The notes: a model not told the origin generated them from the sequence alone. A stretch of 58,543 bases of DNA from an uncultured Neomegalonema sp. (GCA_937911325.1 CALDSD010000047.1:1-58543); one strand, 5' to 3'; counted from the stretch's first letter, positions 16,800-26,900 are shown. Made by a program: numbers and translations.

Positions 16800-19190
16800 C
16801 TAGGCGCTCTTTCCGCGCTGGGCTTTCGCAAACGCAGCGGCAAAGGGGTTGGATGGGTCGACGCTCTGGTCGGCCCCACGCCCCTGACCTTGCCCCTTCG
16901 AATCCTTCGGCCCGTTCGGCCCTTTCGGCCCGGCCGACATCCGCCGCGGCGCGGGTTTGGCGCCGTCGCGTTCCCGGCGATCCGCCCCGGCGCGCCCCGG
17001 TTCGTCCGACATCCGCATGGACAGCCCAATGCGCTTCCGGCCCACATCGACGTCCATGACTTTCACCTGGACGACCTCGCCCGGACGAACAACGTCGCGC
17101 GGATCCTTCACGAACTGATCCGACATCGCCGAGACATGGACCAGCCCGTCCTGGTGGACGCCGACATCGACGAAGGCGCCGAACGCGGCCACATTGGTGA
17201 CGACGCCTTCCAGGGTCATGCCCGGCTTGAGATCCTTGATCTCTTCGACGCCTTCCTGGAACTCGGCCGTTTCGAACTCGGGTCGCGGGTCGCGCCCAGG
17301 TTTCTCCATTTCTGCAAAAATGTCCTTCACGGTCGGCAAGCCAAACCGCTCGTCCACGAACATCTTCGGATCGAGCCCCCGCATGGCGCCCGCATCCCCG
17401 ATCAGGGCCTTGATTGGTTTTCCGGCGCCTTGTGCGATCTTGCGCGCGATCGGATACGCCTCGGGGTGCACGGCGGACGCGTCGAGCGGCTCGGCGCCGT
17501 CCATGATCCGCAGGAAGCCCGCCGCCTGTTCGAACGCCTTTGGTCCAAGGCGCGGAACTTTTTTCAGCTCCGCCCGCTTGGTGAACGGACCGTTTTCATC
17601 GCGGTGCGCAACGATCGATTTCGCGAGCCCGTCCGACAGACCCGATACACGCGCCAAGAGCGGCGCCGAGGCCGTGTTGAGATCGACCCCGACGGCGTTC
17701 ACGCAGTCTTCGACCACTGCGTCCAGCGCTCGGGCGAGCTTTTGCGGGCTCACGTCGTGCTGGTACTGACCCACGCCGATGGATTTCGGTTCGATCTTCA
17801 CCAGCTCCGCCAGCGGATCCTGCAGCCTCCGCGCGATCGAAACGGCTCCGCGCAGACTGACGTCGAGATCCGGGAACTCGTTGCTGGCGAACTCCGAAGC
17901 CGAGTAAACCGATGCGCCCGCCTCTGACACCATCGCTTTTGTCACTTGCTGGTGAGACCCGGCCTTCTTGATCGTCTTGATCAACTCGCCCGCCAGCTTG
18001 TCGGTCTCTCGGCTGGCCGTGCCGTTGCCCACCGCGATCAGCTCGACGCCGTGGCGTATGACCAGCGCGCCGAGGATGCTGAGCGCTTCATTCCATTTCC
18101 GCTGGGGTTCGTGCGGATAGATCGTCGTCGTATCGAGCAGCTTGCCCGTCGGGTCGACGACCGCGACCTTGCACCCGGTGCGAAAGCCCGGGTCCAGCGC
18201 GAGCACAGCCTTGGGGCCCGCCGGCGCCGCGAGCAACAGATCGCGCAAGTTCTCTGCAAAGACGCGGATCGACTCGTCTTCCGAAGCGTCGAACACGTTC
18301 TGGAACAGCTCGCCTTCGGTCTTGAAGGACAGTTTCACCTTCCACGTCCAGCGCAGCGTCTCTTTCATCCACTTGTCGCCGGCGCGCCCTTTGTCGGACC
18401 AGCCGAGGATCCGGGCGATGATCGCCGCCTGAGGCGGAAACGCCCTTGGGTCGTCTGCGTCGATCTCCTCGGGAAGCTTCACGTCGATCTGCAGCACCTC
18501 CGCCCGGCGTCCTCGAAACAGCGCCAGCGCGCGATGCGGCGGGATCTTCGAGATCGGTTCGGCAAAGTCGAAATAGTCGGCGAATTTCTCGCCTTCTTTC
18601 TCCATGCCGGGCGCCACCTTCGAGATCACCAACGCTTCGCTGCTCATGCGCGTTCGCACCGCTTGGACGACTTCCGTCTTCTCGGCGAACTCCTCCATCA
18701 GGATTTGCCGAGCGCCTTCGAGCGCCTTGTCGCCATCCTCGACGCCTTTGTCCGCGTCGACATAGCGCGCCGCGATCGCAGCTGGGTCTTGCGACGGATC
18801 GGCCAACAAAGCGTCGGCCAACGGCTGCAACCCGGCCTCTCGGGCGATCATCGCCTTGGTGCGGCGTTTCGGCTTGTACGGAAGATAGAGATCTTCGAGC
18901 TCCGACTTGGCGTCGGCCGAGAGCAGTTTCGCGCGCAGCTCGTCGGAGAGCTTGCCTTGCTCCTCGACGCTCTTGAGGATCGCAGCGCGGCGCTCCTCCA
19001 TCTCGCGGCGATAGCGCAGGCGCTCTTCGAGTTTCCGCAGTTGGGCGTCGTCGAGCCCGTCCGTCGCTTCCTTGCGATAACGCGCAATGAAAGGGACGGT
19101 CGAACCTTCGTCCAGCAAAGTCACTGCGGCGGTGATCTGGTTTTCACGAACGCCGACATCCGCGGCGAGCGCTGTCGAGATCGATTTCAT
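16800..19190 (-). CDS. tex: Tex family RNA-binding transcriptional accessory protein
   Basis: The 796-residue protein is the conserved bacterial Tex/Spt6-like factor. In order it has an N-terminal helical region ([19 protein letters not shown]), the YqgF/RNase H-like domain ([17 protein letters not shown]), helix-hairpin-helix segments ([16 protein letters not shown] and [10 protein letters not shown]-like), and a C-terminal S1 RNA-binding domain ([21 protein letters not shown]). After S1 comes an 80-residue low-complexity Gly/Pro/Lys tail that most Tex proteins lack or vary. I chose the ATG at 19190; the next in-frame ATG upstream is at 19202. Single gene, divergent from the AAA-ankyrin gene. 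Confidence 0.93.
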   Translation of the reverse strand: MKSISTALAADVGVRENQITAAVTLLDEGSTVPFIARYRKEATDGLDDAQLRKLEERLRYRREMEERRAAILKSVEEQGKLSDELRAKLLSADAKSELEDLYLPYKPKRRTKAMIAREAGLQPLADALLADPSQDPAAIAARYVDADKGVEDGDKALEGARQILMEEFAEKTEVVQAVRTRMSSEALVISKVAPGMEKEGEKFADYFDFAEPISKIPPHRALALFRGRRAEVLQIDVKLPEEIDADDPRAFPPQAAIIARILGWSDKGRAGDKWMKETLRWTWKVKLSFKTEGELFQNVFDASEDESIRVFAENLRDLLLAAPAGPKAVLALDPGFRTGCKVAVVDPTGKLLDTTTIYPHEPQRKWNEALSILGALVIRHGVELIAVGNGTASRETDKLAGELIKTIKKAGSHQQVTKAMVSEAGASVYSASEFASNEFPDLDVSLRGAVSIARRLQDPLAELVKIEPKSIGVGQYQHDVSPQKLARALDAVVEDCVNAVGVDLNTASAPLLARVSGLSDGLAKSIVAHRDENGPFTKRAELKKVPRLGPKAFEQAAGFLRIMDGAEPLDASAVHPEAYPIARKIAQGAGKPIKALIGDAGAMRGLDPKMFVDERFGLPTVKDIFAEMEKPGRDPRPEFETAEFQEGVEEIKDLKPGMTLEGVVTNVAAFGAFVDVGVHQDGLVHVSAMSDQFVKDPRDVVRPGEVVQVKVMDVDVGRKRIGLSMRMSDEPGRAGADRRERDGAKPAPRRMSAGPKGPNGPKDSKGQGQGRGADQSVDPSNPFAAAFAKAQRGKSA

Positions 19191-19370
19191 GGCTGCTCTC
19201 ATTTGTTGTCTCTTATTGGGCCGATTCCTAATCCGACCGCTAGATATGGACAAGAGAGCTTTGCGCTTGACAGCACAGGTCGCGAAGTTCGGCTGTTCCT
19301 CGGCGCTGAGATCGCTATGCTTAACAACGAGACGGCACAGGCTGAGAGCGAATCTTGATCGACCCGAAAC

Positions 19371-20951
19371 ATGTCGACGCTATTGGAATTTGTTGAAACC
19401 ACGAAGATTGCGCCCCGCTTCTTTTTCAAGAGCGCGGCGGCGGGCGAGGCTGTCGACCGCCTCGTCGGGTCTCTTGACGCCGGCGCGCGCGTCACCGCGT
19501 TGATCGGCGAGCCGGGTTTGGGCAAGACGCTGACCCTTTCGGCGCTGACCGAGCGCGTTCAAGCCGACCGCGCGGTCGCCACGATCACGGGACCGCGCCT
19601 GTCGGGCGCTCCCTTAATCCAGTTGGCCAGCGTCAAGTTCGGCGCCCGAGGCGGATCAGAGGCCGCGCCGGCCCTGCGCCGTCGGTTGCGAGCCGTCGGA
19701 GCCGGGCGCCGCCCCGCGCTTTTGCTCATCGATGACGCGGACGCGCTCGACCCGACCGCGATAGCGTATCTGCTTGCTGAGGCGCGCGACCCCAAGACCG
19801 GCGCTGATTTCATCCAGATTGTCCTGGCTGGCGGCGTTGAGTTGGAGAAACGCCTCCGCTCGCCGTCAGCCATGGAGGCGATCACTGTCGATCAGTGGGC
19901 GCGGCTCTCCACGCTGACGGCGGATCAGTCGCGCGCCTTCATACAGGAATGGCTCGAGGCCGCGGGTCGCCTTCCGGTCGATGTGGTGACCCCAGCTGCG
20001 CTTGACCGCCTCGCGTTGCGGAGCGGCGGCTCGCCACAGAAACTCAACGCCCTGTGCTTCCAGGCGCTGCATGTGGCCGCGCGATCGGGTCAGAGCTCGG
20101 TCGCGTTTGAAACGGTGGAAGAAGCCGCCCGGCAAGCGTTGCGAGCCGAAAGCGCCGCGCCGCGACTGCCGGGAGAAGCCGCCCCCGCGGACGACACGCC
20201 GCAGATCGCACGGCGCCCTTTCGTGCGCGAGACGCGCGTAAGGGCGGATGCGGAGACGCCCAACCGTTTCAGCGCGGACGCGTTGAAACAGCGCTTGCGA
20301 GACCGCTTCAGTGTTCTTGTCGTGCTCGGCGCGACCTCTGCGCTGCTGGGCGCTGCTGCGACCTCCTTCGCAGCGACTGTGATCGCGGACCCGGCGATCG
20401 CATACGCGGCGGCCCCTTCTGCGCTCCGCGCCCCGCCCGAGCCCAAGCTCGGCGCGACGTCGTCGGCGCCGGTCGTTATAAGTCTTGCGCCGCCGCTTTT
20501 GCCGCCGCCCATCCTGCTGGTCACGCCGCCGCATCGACCCGCAGACGACGCGGCGGCGGATGTTCGCACAGCCAAGTGGATTGGTCTGGAACCGGCCAAC
20601 GCGGAGGCGAGCAACGCCCGCGCCCTTTTAGATCCGCGAACCTCGCTCGGCCGAGAGACGGCGCGCCGCCATGGTCTGTCGGCCCTGATGCAGGCCGCGC
20701 TGGCCCGCGACGCCAAAACAGTCGAAGACGCGCTGCACGGAGGCGCGACGGCTGTAGACGCGATAGACGTGCTCGGCCGGGCCGCGCTGCATTACGCTGT
20801 TCTTGGCGGTGAAACCGATGTGGTGAAGCGCCTTGTGCAAGCGGGCGCGAAGATCGATGCGGCGACCGTCGGCGGGGTCACTCCGCTCGATGCGGCGATC
20901 GGGCTCGACCGCTCGGGGATCGTCGCACTGCTACAGGCCGCCGGCGGTTAG
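19371..20951 (+). CDS. ExeA/GspA-like AAA ATPase with one transmembrane segment and C-terminal ankyrin repeats
   Basis: A 526-residue multidomain protein. Residues 15-250 form an AAA_22/ExeA-type ATPase with Walker A GEPGLGKT (46-53) and Walker [10 protein letters not shown] (116-124). Residues 314-338 are a single membrane helix. Residues 340-430 are a Pro/Ala-rich linker. Residues 435-525 form about three ankyrin repeats ([60 protein letters not shown]). The expected topology puts the ATPase in the cytoplasm and the ankyrin part in the periplasm, where ExeA normally has a peptidoglycan-binding domain. It ends 4 bases into the convergent ccmG gene. The function is unknown; no type II secretion gene is in the window. 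Confidence 0.8.
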   Translation: MSTLLEFVETTKIAPRFFFKSAAAGEAVDRLVGSLDAGARVTALIGEPGLGKTLTLSALTERVQADRAVATITGPRLSGAPLIQLASVKFGARGGSEAAPALRRRLRAVGAGRRPALLLIDDADALDPTAIAYLLAEARDPKTGADFIQIVLAGGVELEKRLRSPSAMEAITVDQWARLSTLTADQSRAFIQEWLEAAGRLPVDVVTPAALDRLALRSGGSPQKLNALCFQALHVAARSGQSSVAFETVEEAARQALRAESAAPRLPGEAAPADDTPQIARRPFVRETRVRADAETPNRFSADALKQRLRDRFSVLVVLGATSALLGAAATSFAATVIADPAIAYAAAPSALRAPPEPKLGATSSAPVVISLAPPLLPPPILLVTPPHRPADDAAADVRTAKWIGLEPANAEASNARALLDPRTSLGRETARRHGLSALMQAALARDAKTVEDALHGGATAVDAIDVLGRAALHYAVLGGETDVVKRLVQAGAKIDAATVGGVTPLDAAIGLDRSGIVALLQAAGG

Positions 20952-21484
20952 GACCGCTCTCGCGCCGCCTCGATCGCAGGAAGGATTTTCGTCTGCAGAT
21001 CGTCGTTCTGGATCGGACCGACATGCTTGTAGACGATCACGCCGTTTCCATCGATGACAAAGGTCTCCGGCACGCCGGAAAGCCCCCATCGCAGCGCTTC
21101 CCGACCCGTGTCGTCGACGCCCGTCTTGTCAAACGGATCGCCCAGATCCGTTAGGAACCGCTTCGCCTTTTCCGGCTCGTCTTTGTAGTTGATCGCGAAC
21201 ATCTGCGCGACGCCTTGATCCGCCAGCGCCATCAGCTCCGGATGTTCGGCGCGACACGGCACGCACCAACTCGCCCACAGGTTCACGATGCTGACCCGTC
21301 CGGTTTTCAGATCTTCCGAGGTGAAAGCGTCCCCGCCCTCCTGCAGGTTCGCGAGTTGGAACTCGGGCGCCGGCTTGTCCAGCAGCGCGGATCGCAAACC
21401 GTCCTCCTTGTTGAACAGCTGGTAGCCAAAAAAACCTGCCAGCACAGCGAAGACCGCGAGCGGCGCAAAACGGATGAACGACAT
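20948..21484 (-). CDS. ccmG: Thiol:disulfide interchange protein CcmG/DsbE
   Basis: The 178-residue membrane-anchored periplasmic thioredoxin reduces apocytochrome c before haem attachment. It has an N-terminal anchor (about residues 5-22), the active-site WCVPC in NLWASWCVPCRAEHPEL, and the cis-proline region GVPETFVIDGNG typical of DsbE/CcmG. It is the third gene of a ccmC-ccmD-ccmG operon, starting 15 bases after the ccmD stop codon. The stop overlaps the convergent AAA-ankyrin gene by 4 bases. Confidence 0.95.
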   Translation of the reverse strand: MSFIRFAPLAVFAVLAGFFGYQLFNKEDGLRSALLDKPAPEFQLANLQEGGDAFTSEDLKTGRVSIVNLWASWCVPCRAEHPELMALADQGVAQMFAINYKDEPEKAKRFLTDLGDPFDKTGVDDTGREALRWGLSGVPETFVIDGNGVIVYKHVGPIQNDDLQTKILPAIEAARERS

Positions 21485-21498
21485 TTCAGAGCGTCCTT

Positions 21499-21675
21499 TT
21501 AAGCGGCGTCTTTACGGCGGCGAGCATTGCGCGCTTCGAGTTCGGCCAACTCGGCCCGGACGCTCGCATTGCGACGGAGCGCCCAGATGATGAGACCGGC
21601 CAGGACCAGCGCCGTCGCGCCGTATGACGGCCAGACGTAGATCCCATAACCTTCAAGGGCGAAATACTCGGCCAT
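21499..21675 (-). CDS. ccmD: Haem exporter protein CcmD
   Basis: This 58-residue gene lies in the gap between ccmC and ccmG. It reads MAEYFALEGYGIYVWPSYG, a membrane helix ATALVLAGLIIWALRR, then a charged tail rich in Arg, Glu and Ala. The N-terminal Tyr/Trp/Pro pattern, single helix and basic tail are those of CcmD, which helps release holo-CcmE from the CcmABC complex. It is separated from ccmC by 15 bases. Confidence 0.92.
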   Translation of the reverse strand: MAEYFALEGYGIYVWPSYGATALVLAGLIIWALRRNASVRAELAELEARNARRRKDAA

Positions 21676-21690
21676 GTTCGGTTCCCCGTC

Positions 21691-22443
21691 CTATGCTTCG
21701 GCCAGGCGCATCGCTCGGATCCGCCGCGCCCGGATTTCGGTGCGCACGCCGATCAGCAGCAGCGCGATGAACAGCAAATAGAAACCCGCGATCATGATCA
21801 GAAGGGGCACATAGTACACATCGGCGATGTTCTGCTCCTGATCGAGGCTGAGCGTCGCGCCCTGATGCAGTGTTGCGAAAAACAGGACCGCATACCGCGA
21901 CAGGAACGCAAACACCGAACCGACGAGACACAGGATCGCAGCCAGCTCGGCGGCCTTCACCGGGTCCTCGACGGCGTTCCACATCGCGATGTAGCCCATG
22001 TAGAAAAACAGCATCACCAGGATCGACGTGAGGCGGGCGTCCCAAACCCACCAGGTCCCCCAGCCGGGTTGTCCCCACAACGCGCCGGTGACGATGGCGA
22101 TGATGGTGAAGCCGGCGCCGATCGGAGCCGCCGCCTTGGCGATCAGATGGCTCACCGGATGGCGGCGGATGAGCCCGATCAAACTCGCGATCATCATCAG
22201 GAAATACGTGTTGATCGCCAGCATCGCCGACGGCACGTGCACGAACAGGATCTTGACGGCTTCGCCATGATCAAACGCGGGCGGCGTGCCAAAAAGGCTC
22301 CAGCCCAGACCGACCGCCAGGCACAGCACGGCCCCCGCCGTGACCCAAGGCAGCAGCGCGCCCGAGAGCTTCATGAAGTTGCTCGGATTGGCGAAGGCCC
22401 AGAAATTCACCTTCCCATCAGCTTTGATGTTCGTCGCACTCAT
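21691..22443 (-). CDS. ccmC: Haem exporter permease CcmC
   Basis: A 250-residue inner-membrane protein with six predicted helices and the haem-handling WWD motif (WGTWWVWDARLTS). It presents haem to CcmE in cytochrome c maturation. First gene of ccmC-ccmD-ccmG. In many alphaproteobacteria ccmC follows ccmB directly; here the gene upstream on the same strand is a quinone oxidoreductase, and ccmB is about 8 kb away. Confidence 0.95.
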   Translation of the reverse strand: MSATNIKADGKVNFWAFANPSNFMKLSGALLPWVTAGAVLCLAVGLGWSLFGTPPAFDHGEAVKILFVHVPSAMLAINTYFLMMIASLIGLIRRHPVSHLIAKAAAPIGAGFTIIAIVTGALWGQPGWGTWWVWDARLTSILVMLFFYMGYIAMWNAVEDPVKAAELAAILCLVGSVFAFLSRYAVLFFATLHQGATLSLDQEQNIADVYYVPLLIMIAGFYLLFIALLLIGVRTEIRARRIRAMRLAEA

Positions 22444-22520
22444 GCCGCTTAGGTAGCCAGAACCGTTTTAAACAGCAATGCACATCGAAACAGCGGTCGG
22501 CTTTGACGCAGTCTACCAAG

Positions 22521-23510
22521 CTAAGGCAATAGGACCGTCGCCCCCAAAGTGGTTCCGCTTTCGATCGCCTGATGGGCTGCGACGGCGTCTTTCAGCGGGT
22601 ACTCGGAGTTGATGTTGGCGTCCAAAACGCCGTCTCCGATCGCTTTGAACAGGTCCCGCGCCGTCCATTCCAGATCCGAGCGCTTGGCCACGTAATGCAT
22701 GATCGCCGGCCGGGTGATGAAGAGCGACCCGCGCCGGCCAAGATCCTGAATGATGTCCACGGGATCCGGCGGGCCGGACACATGGCCGTAGGCCGCGCAA
22801 ACGCCCATCAACCGCAGGCAGTCGAGAGATTGCTGCAACGTGTCTTTGCCGATCGCCTCGTAAACGACCGCCGCCCCCTCCCCGTCGGTCACGTCGCGCA
22901 CTTTTGCGAGAAAGTCCTCCTGACTGCGAACGACCGGGTGATCACAGCCGGCGGCGCGCGCGACTTCGGCTTTCTCCGGCGTCGACACCGTCCCGACGAT
23001 ATTGGCGCCGATCGCCTTGCCCCATTGGCACAGGATCAGACCCATCCCGCCCGCGGCCGCGTGGACGACGATGGTGTCGCCGGGCTGCACCGCGTAGGTT
23101 CGGTGCAGCAGATAATGCGCGGTCATCCCTTTCATCAGAAGGGCCGCGACCTGCTTGTCGTCGAGACCATCCGGCAAATGCAGCAGCTTGTCCGCCGGGT
23201 AGTTGCGAGCCTCCGAGTAAGAACCCAGCGGCGGAATGCCGTAGGCCACCCGATCCCCCGTTTTGAAGTCGGTCACCCCGTCGCCGACGCCTTCAACGAC
23301 GCCAACGCCTTCAAAGCCGATCACCACCGGACAGGGCGGCACGACCCAGGGATGCGAGATGCCCCCACGGTGGTACGTGTCCGCGAAGTTCACGCCCACC
23401 GCCGTGTGCCGCATGCGGACCTCGCCGGGGCCGGGGTCCGCGACTGGCCACTCTTCCCAACGCATCGCCTCAGGCGGCCCCAGCTTATGGATGACTTGCG
23501 CCTTGGGCAT
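22521..23510 (-). CDS. qor: NADPH:quinone oxidoreductase (Qor family, zinc-free MDR)
   Basis: The 329-residue medium-chain reductase resembles QorA/zeta-crystallin. It has GVNFADTYHRGG near residue 40, the NADPH loop HAAAGGMGLILCQWGKAIGA, and lacks the catalytic-zinc cysteine/histidine set of alcohol dehydrogenases. It reduces quinones or enals by hydride transfer. It is the last gene of a five-gene same-strand run (mdaB, GST, ltrA, frnE-like, qor), starting 38 bases after the frnE-like gene, which supports a shared role in quinone and electrophile detoxification. Confidence 0.9.
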   Translation of the reverse strand: MPKAQVIHKLGPPEAMRWEEWPVADPGPGEVRMRHTAVGVNFADTYHRGGISHPWVVPPCPVVIGFEGVGVVEGVGDGVTDFKTGDRVAYGIPPLGSYSEARNYPADKLLHLPDGLDDKQVAALLMKGMTAHYLLHRTYAVQPGDTIVVHAAAGGMGLILCQWGKAIGANIVGTVSTPEKAEVARAAGCDHPVVRSQEDFLAKVRDVTDGEGAAVVYEAIGKDTLQQSLDCLRLMGVCAAYGHVSGPPDPVDIIQDLGRRGSLFITRPAIMHYVAKRSDLEWTARDLFKAIGDGVLDANINSEYPLKDAVAAHQAIESGTTLGATVLLP

Positions 23511-23548
23511 GGTTGGTCCTCCCGTTTTGTCGTGGTTTTTGTCGTGGT

Positions 23549-24211
23549 TTACGCGGCGGCCTCTTCCATGAGCCGCCGCAAGAGCTGCGTGTAGTTTTCG
23601 ACGCCCTGAGCACCGGTGACAAGGTAGCGTCGGTCGAACACCATTGCGGGGACGCCTTGCACGCCCTGCTGCAGCCAGAAACGTTGCTCCTGACGGACGG
23701 CGTCCGCGAAGGTCTCTGTCGCAAGAGCCTCCAGAGCCCCCGCGCGATCCAGATCGAGGCTCGCAGCGACATCAGCGAGAACGTCGACGTCGTTCAGATC
23801 GCGCCGGTGGGTGAAGAAGGCGCCGAAGAGCGCTTGCTTCAGGTCATGCTCGACGCTCAAACCCTGTTCGCGCGCCCAATGCAGCAACTGATGCGCGCGG
23901 AAGGTGTTCACCATCCGCATGTCGTCGGCGTAGTTGAACTCAAAGCCGAGTTCGGCCCCCACCTGGGTCAGGCGTGCGCGCGCCTTGCGGCTGCCTTCGG
24001 GCGTCGTTCCGTACTTGGCCGCCAGATGCGCGCGCAGGTTCTCTCCTTCCGCGGCCATCTGCGGATTGAGCTCGAAAGGCGCCCAATGGATCTCGAGCTC
24101 GAGCCCAAGATCCTTCGCGGCGCGATCGAGTTGGCGATAGCCGATCACGCACCATGGGCAGACGACATCGGAAACGATGTTGACGCGGACCGATTTCTCT
24201 GCTGCGTTCAT
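23549..24211 (-). CDS. FrnE-like DsbA family oxidoreductase
   Basis: A 220-residue cytoplasmic DsbA-fold protein (no signal peptide) with the CPWC motif at about residues 18-21 (SDVVCPWCVIGY) and the FrnE signatures EIHWAPFELNP and GVQGVPAMVFD. Family members act as thiol oxidoreductases or glutathione-dependent isomerases and are linked to oxidative stress. Its ATG overlaps the ltrA stop by 4 bases. Confidence 0.9.
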   Translation of the reverse strand: MNAAEKSVRVNIVSDVVCPWCVIGYRQLDRAAKDLGLELEIHWAPFELNPQMAAEGENLRAHLAAKYGTTPEGSRKARARLTQVGAELGFEFNYADDMRMVNTFRAHQLLHWAREQGLSVEHDLKQALFGAFFTHRRDLNDVDVLADVAASLDLDRAGALEALATETFADAVRQEQRFWLQQGVQGVPAMVFDRRYLVTGAQGVENYTQLLRRLMEEAAA

Positions 24212-25410
24212 GTCGCTTTCTCCTCCTCAGAGAATGCCCGGTAAGCCCGCCTGACCGGGATGATGATCTGCGAAAACAACGCAGCGGCCCAGCTGAGGTT
24301 GCCGATGATCGACGGCACATGGGGCACGATGACGAGCGTCACCAGCGCGAGCGCGACGCCGATCATCCGCACCTGGGCGGTCGCGAAGCGATGCGCCGTC
24401 CTCTCCTCGATCACGTTCTGGATCGCCAGCAGGCTCAGCAGATAGGCCGCCAGCCCGATGCAGCCGAGCCAGGCGTATTTCGTCGGATAGGGCTCGAAGA
24501 AACCGACCTTCACCTCCGCCGCCAGCGCGACGCCGACCATCACCGCTGCGAGCATCAGCACAAGGTGGCTCAGCCACCACTGCGCGCGCACCCGGATCTC
24601 GCGGCTCTTGGGCTTGGCGTTGCCGGCGAAGTCGAAATAGATCCAAGCCATGACGAAGATCGCCGCACCGCCGAGGATAAAGTTCACCAGCACGTCCGGC
24701 GTCACCTTGGTCACGCCTTTCTCGGCGAGGGTGACGACCAGCTTGAAGAAGCCCTCGCCCACCACGATCAGCAGCAACAGCGCGAAGCGTTCGGCCATAT
24801 GGCCGTGCCGAGGCACAAACCGTTCGAACCGCAAAACCCCGATGCCGGGCGACAGATAGAGCGCCTGGATCGCGACGATCCCGGCCCCGAACACGATGTA
24901 GCCGAAGGGCTGCGGCAGGAACGCGCTGAGTGCGAAGACGACAGAGAGCGCGAAGAAGTTGCGCGCCATCTCCGAAGCGAGCGTCGTCGTCTCCGCCCCC
25001 ATACGGATGGCGCGCCAATACATGAACGCCGTGATCGCCCGGTTGGCCGCAAAGGCGAGCGCCAGAAAGGTCCAGCCGTCGCCAGCGACCTCGGGGATCG
25101 CAGCGGCGAAGATCATCACCGTGCAGATTTGCGCCGTCATGATGACGCGGTGAGTGATGTCAGTGCTGACATAGAGCGAGTTGAACAGGCTGGAGTCGAA
25201 CCAGGCGAACCACATCGCCGTAAAGAGGGCCGCGAAGACGAGAAACCCGTCGATCGACAGATGATGGCTGAGATAGTTGCCGAGCATGAAGATCGTGACG
25301 ACGTGGATCAGGTCGTAGAACAGCTCGATCCAGTGGACGTGATCATGCGCGTCCTCGGCGTCCATGTGGTGCCGCGGCCCGCGCCACAACGGATGGTCTT
25401 GCAAAGGCAT
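24208..25410 (-). CDS. LtrA family multi-pass membrane protein
   Basis: The 400-residue protein belongs to the low temperature requirement A family, of unknown biochemical role. It has about ten hydrophobic helices and the N-terminal family motif WIELFYDLIHVVTIFMLGNYL, followed by MWFAWFDSSLFNSLY and ALLLLIVVGEGFFKLV. The histidine-rich start (RHHMDAEDAHDHVH) is typical. A GAGGGA element precedes the ATG at 25410. It is embedded between GST and thiol oxidoreductase genes, which is informative because LtrA proteins are rarely placed in a pathway. Confidence 0.85.
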   Translation of the reverse strand: MPLQDHPLWRGPRHHMDAEDAHDHVHWIELFYDLIHVVTIFMLGNYLSHHLSIDGFLVFAALFTAMWFAWFDSSLFNSLYVSTDITHRVIMTAQICTVMIFAAAIPEVAGDGWTFLALAFAANRAITAFMYWRAIRMGAETTTLASEMARNFFALSVVFALSAFLPQPFGYIVFGAGIVAIQALYLSPGIGVLRFERFVPRHGHMAERFALLLLIVVGEGFFKLVVTLAEKGVTKVTPDVLVNFILGGAAIFVMAWIYFDFAGNAKPKSREIRVRAQWWLSHLVLMLAAVMVGVALAAEVKVGFFEPYPTKYAWLGCIGLAAYLLSLLAIQNVIEERTAHRFATAQVRMIGVALALVTLVIVPHVPSIIGNLSWAAALFSQIIIPVRRAYRAFSEEEKAT

Positions 25411-25466
25411 CTGGTCCCTCTCCCTCGAACCGGGCGGCGCAAGCAGCCGCCCCGGGGCTGCGCCGC

Positions 25467-26171
25467 TTAGTCCTTGAACCGGGCCGAGTTGACCGCCGCA
25501 GCGGCGTCCAGGTCGCCATGGCCGAAATAGGCCGGGCGCGGCTCGGGCAATTGAAGCGCGTCCTGCGTCTTGTGTCGCGCGTCGATCCGATCGAACCACG
25601 CCTGCAGATGCGGCAGACCCTCGACCGACACGTTCGCCCAGGGATACGTTCTGGCCCACGGATAATGCGCCATATCGGCGATCGAGTACGCGTCGCCGGC
25701 GAGCCACTCCCGCCCTTCAAGCCGCGTGTTCAACACCTCGAGCAAACGCCGGCTCTCATCGACGAAGCGCTTGATCGCATAGGGATGGGTCTCCCCATGG
25801 CCCGGCGCGATCCGCTGAAAGTACATCGCCTGCCCCATGATCGGGCCGATATGCCCAACCTGGAAGAACAGCCATTGCAGCGTCTCCGAGCGGGTCCTGG
25901 CGTCGTCGCCCAGAAACTTCCCAAACTTCTCGGCGAGGTACCAAAGGATCGCACCGGACTCGAACACGGCGAAATCGTTGTTCCCACGGTCGACGATGGT
26001 GGGGATGCGGCCGTTCGGATTGAGCTTCATGTACTCTGGCGCTTTCTGCTCGCGCTTGTCGAAGCTGATCGGGCGCAACTCGTAGTCAGCCTCCGCCTCA
26101 TGCAGAAAGATCAGCGGCTTCCAGCCGTTCATGGTGTTGGTGGTGTAGAGCAGAATATCAGGCTGCGACAT
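25467..26171 (-). CDS. Glutathione S-transferase family protein (Nu-class-like)
   Basis: The 234-residue protein has a thioredoxin-like N-domain with YTTNTMNGWKPLIFLHEA, NPNGRIPTIVD and FESGAILWYLAEKFG for glutathione binding, and an all-helical C-domain with GDAYSIADMAHYPWAR. The Thr-Asn catalytic start and this C-domain motif resemble YfcG/YghU-type enzymes, which act as disulfide-bond reductases. The start at 26171 overlaps the end of the mdaB gene by 14 bases, indicating translational coupling. Confidence 0.9.
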   Translation of the reverse strand: MSQPDILLYTTNTMNGWKPLIFLHEAEADYELRPISFDKREQKAPEYMKLNPNGRIPTIVDRGNNDFAVFESGAILWYLAEKFGKFLGDDARTRSETLQWLFFQVGHIGPIMGQAMYFQRIAPGHGETHPYAIKRFVDESRRLLEVLNTRLEGREWLAGDAYSIADMAHYPWARTYPWANVSVEGLPHLQAWFDRIDARHKTQDALQLPEPRPAYFGHGDLDAAAAVNSARFKD

Positions 26172-26778
26172 GATCGACGTCCTCTTTGAGTTGCGCCAGC
26201 GCGCGATCGAGATGCGCGTCAAGGCGTAGGAAATCCTCGGCGATGGTCGGGTTCTTCATCACGTCGTAGACGGCGAAGGTCTCAAGCGCCTCCATGCCGG
26301 TGAAGCGATAGGTCATGTGCACGGGCCACATCAGGTCATCGACAGAGCGACCCTGGAACAGATACTCGCCCGGACGGTCGAAGGCCTCACGCGGGGCGTT
26401 GAACGTCAGCGACAGAGCGTATCGCCGCCCGTGCAACGCGCCGCCTGTTCCGTAGTTCTCGGTCGGCGCCGAGCTTGACCGCCCGTCGCTGACGCAAATC
26501 CTTCCATCCATCCCGGCGGTGAGGACAAGGTCCTGATACTTTTTCAGCGACCACGGCAATCCCATCCAGTTTACCGGGAACTGGATGAAGATCAGGTCGG
26601 CCCAGACATGGTTCTCGATCTCGGTCTCGACATCATAGCCGGCGGCGATGTTGGTGACGCGGGTCTCTGCGCCCGCGGCTTCGAACCGGTCCTTCGCGCG
26701 CTCGGTCAACGCCGCGTTCAGCTTGCCTTCGGAAAAGGAATAGGGCTCGTGCCCATTGATGATCAGCACCTTGGTCAT
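26158..26778 (-). CDS. mdaB: MdaB-like NAD(P)H quinone reductase
   Basis: A 206-residue flavodoxin-fold enzyme with MdaB features: LIINGHEPYSFSEGKLN, FPVNWMGLPWSLKKYQD, CVSDGRSSSAPTENYGTGG and ALSLTFNAP. MdaB performs two-electron reduction of quinones with NADPH and FAD, preventing redox cycling. It is the first gene of the five-gene defence operon. The 23-bp palindrome at 26866-26888 lies 88 bases upstream of its start and 13 bases upstream of the divergent HxlR gene. Confidence 0.9.
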   Translation of the reverse strand: MTKVLIINGHEPYSFSEGKLNAALTERAKDRFEAAGAETRVTNIAAGYDVETEIENHVWADLIFIQFPVNWMGLPWSLKKYQDLVLTAGMDGRICVSDGRSSSAPTENYGTGGALHGRRYALSLTFNAPREAFDRPGEYLFQGRSVDDLMWPVHMTYRFTGMEALETFAVYDVMKNPTIAEDFLRLDAHLDRALAQLKEDVDHVAA

Positions 26779-26865
26779 GCGGTGTCCCTTGTCTGTGACA
26801 GTCGACGGACGCCGGAGCCCCGTCCCTTGCGCGGTACAGGTGCTGGACGAGGGAACAGAATTCAA

Positions 26866-26888
26866 CTAGTTTACTTTTTGTAACCTAG
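26866..26888. promoter_or_regulatory. 23-bp palindromic operator, probable HxlR binding site
   Basis: Arms CTAGTTTAC (26866-26874) and GTAACCTAG (26880-26888) flank TTTTT; eight of nine arm positions are complementary. It is the only strong palindrome in the mdaB/HxlR intergenic region. The length and AT-rich centre fit dimeric winged-helix DUF24/HxlR regulators. It likely controls both divergent transcripts. Confidence 0.72.
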
Positions 26889-26900
26889 AAGGACCTGACG

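Noticed and set aside
24319-25470. Long open frame antisense to the LtrA gene
   Set aside because: High-GC shadow: His/Arg/Asp-rich, no family features, and fully opposite a well-supported membrane protein.
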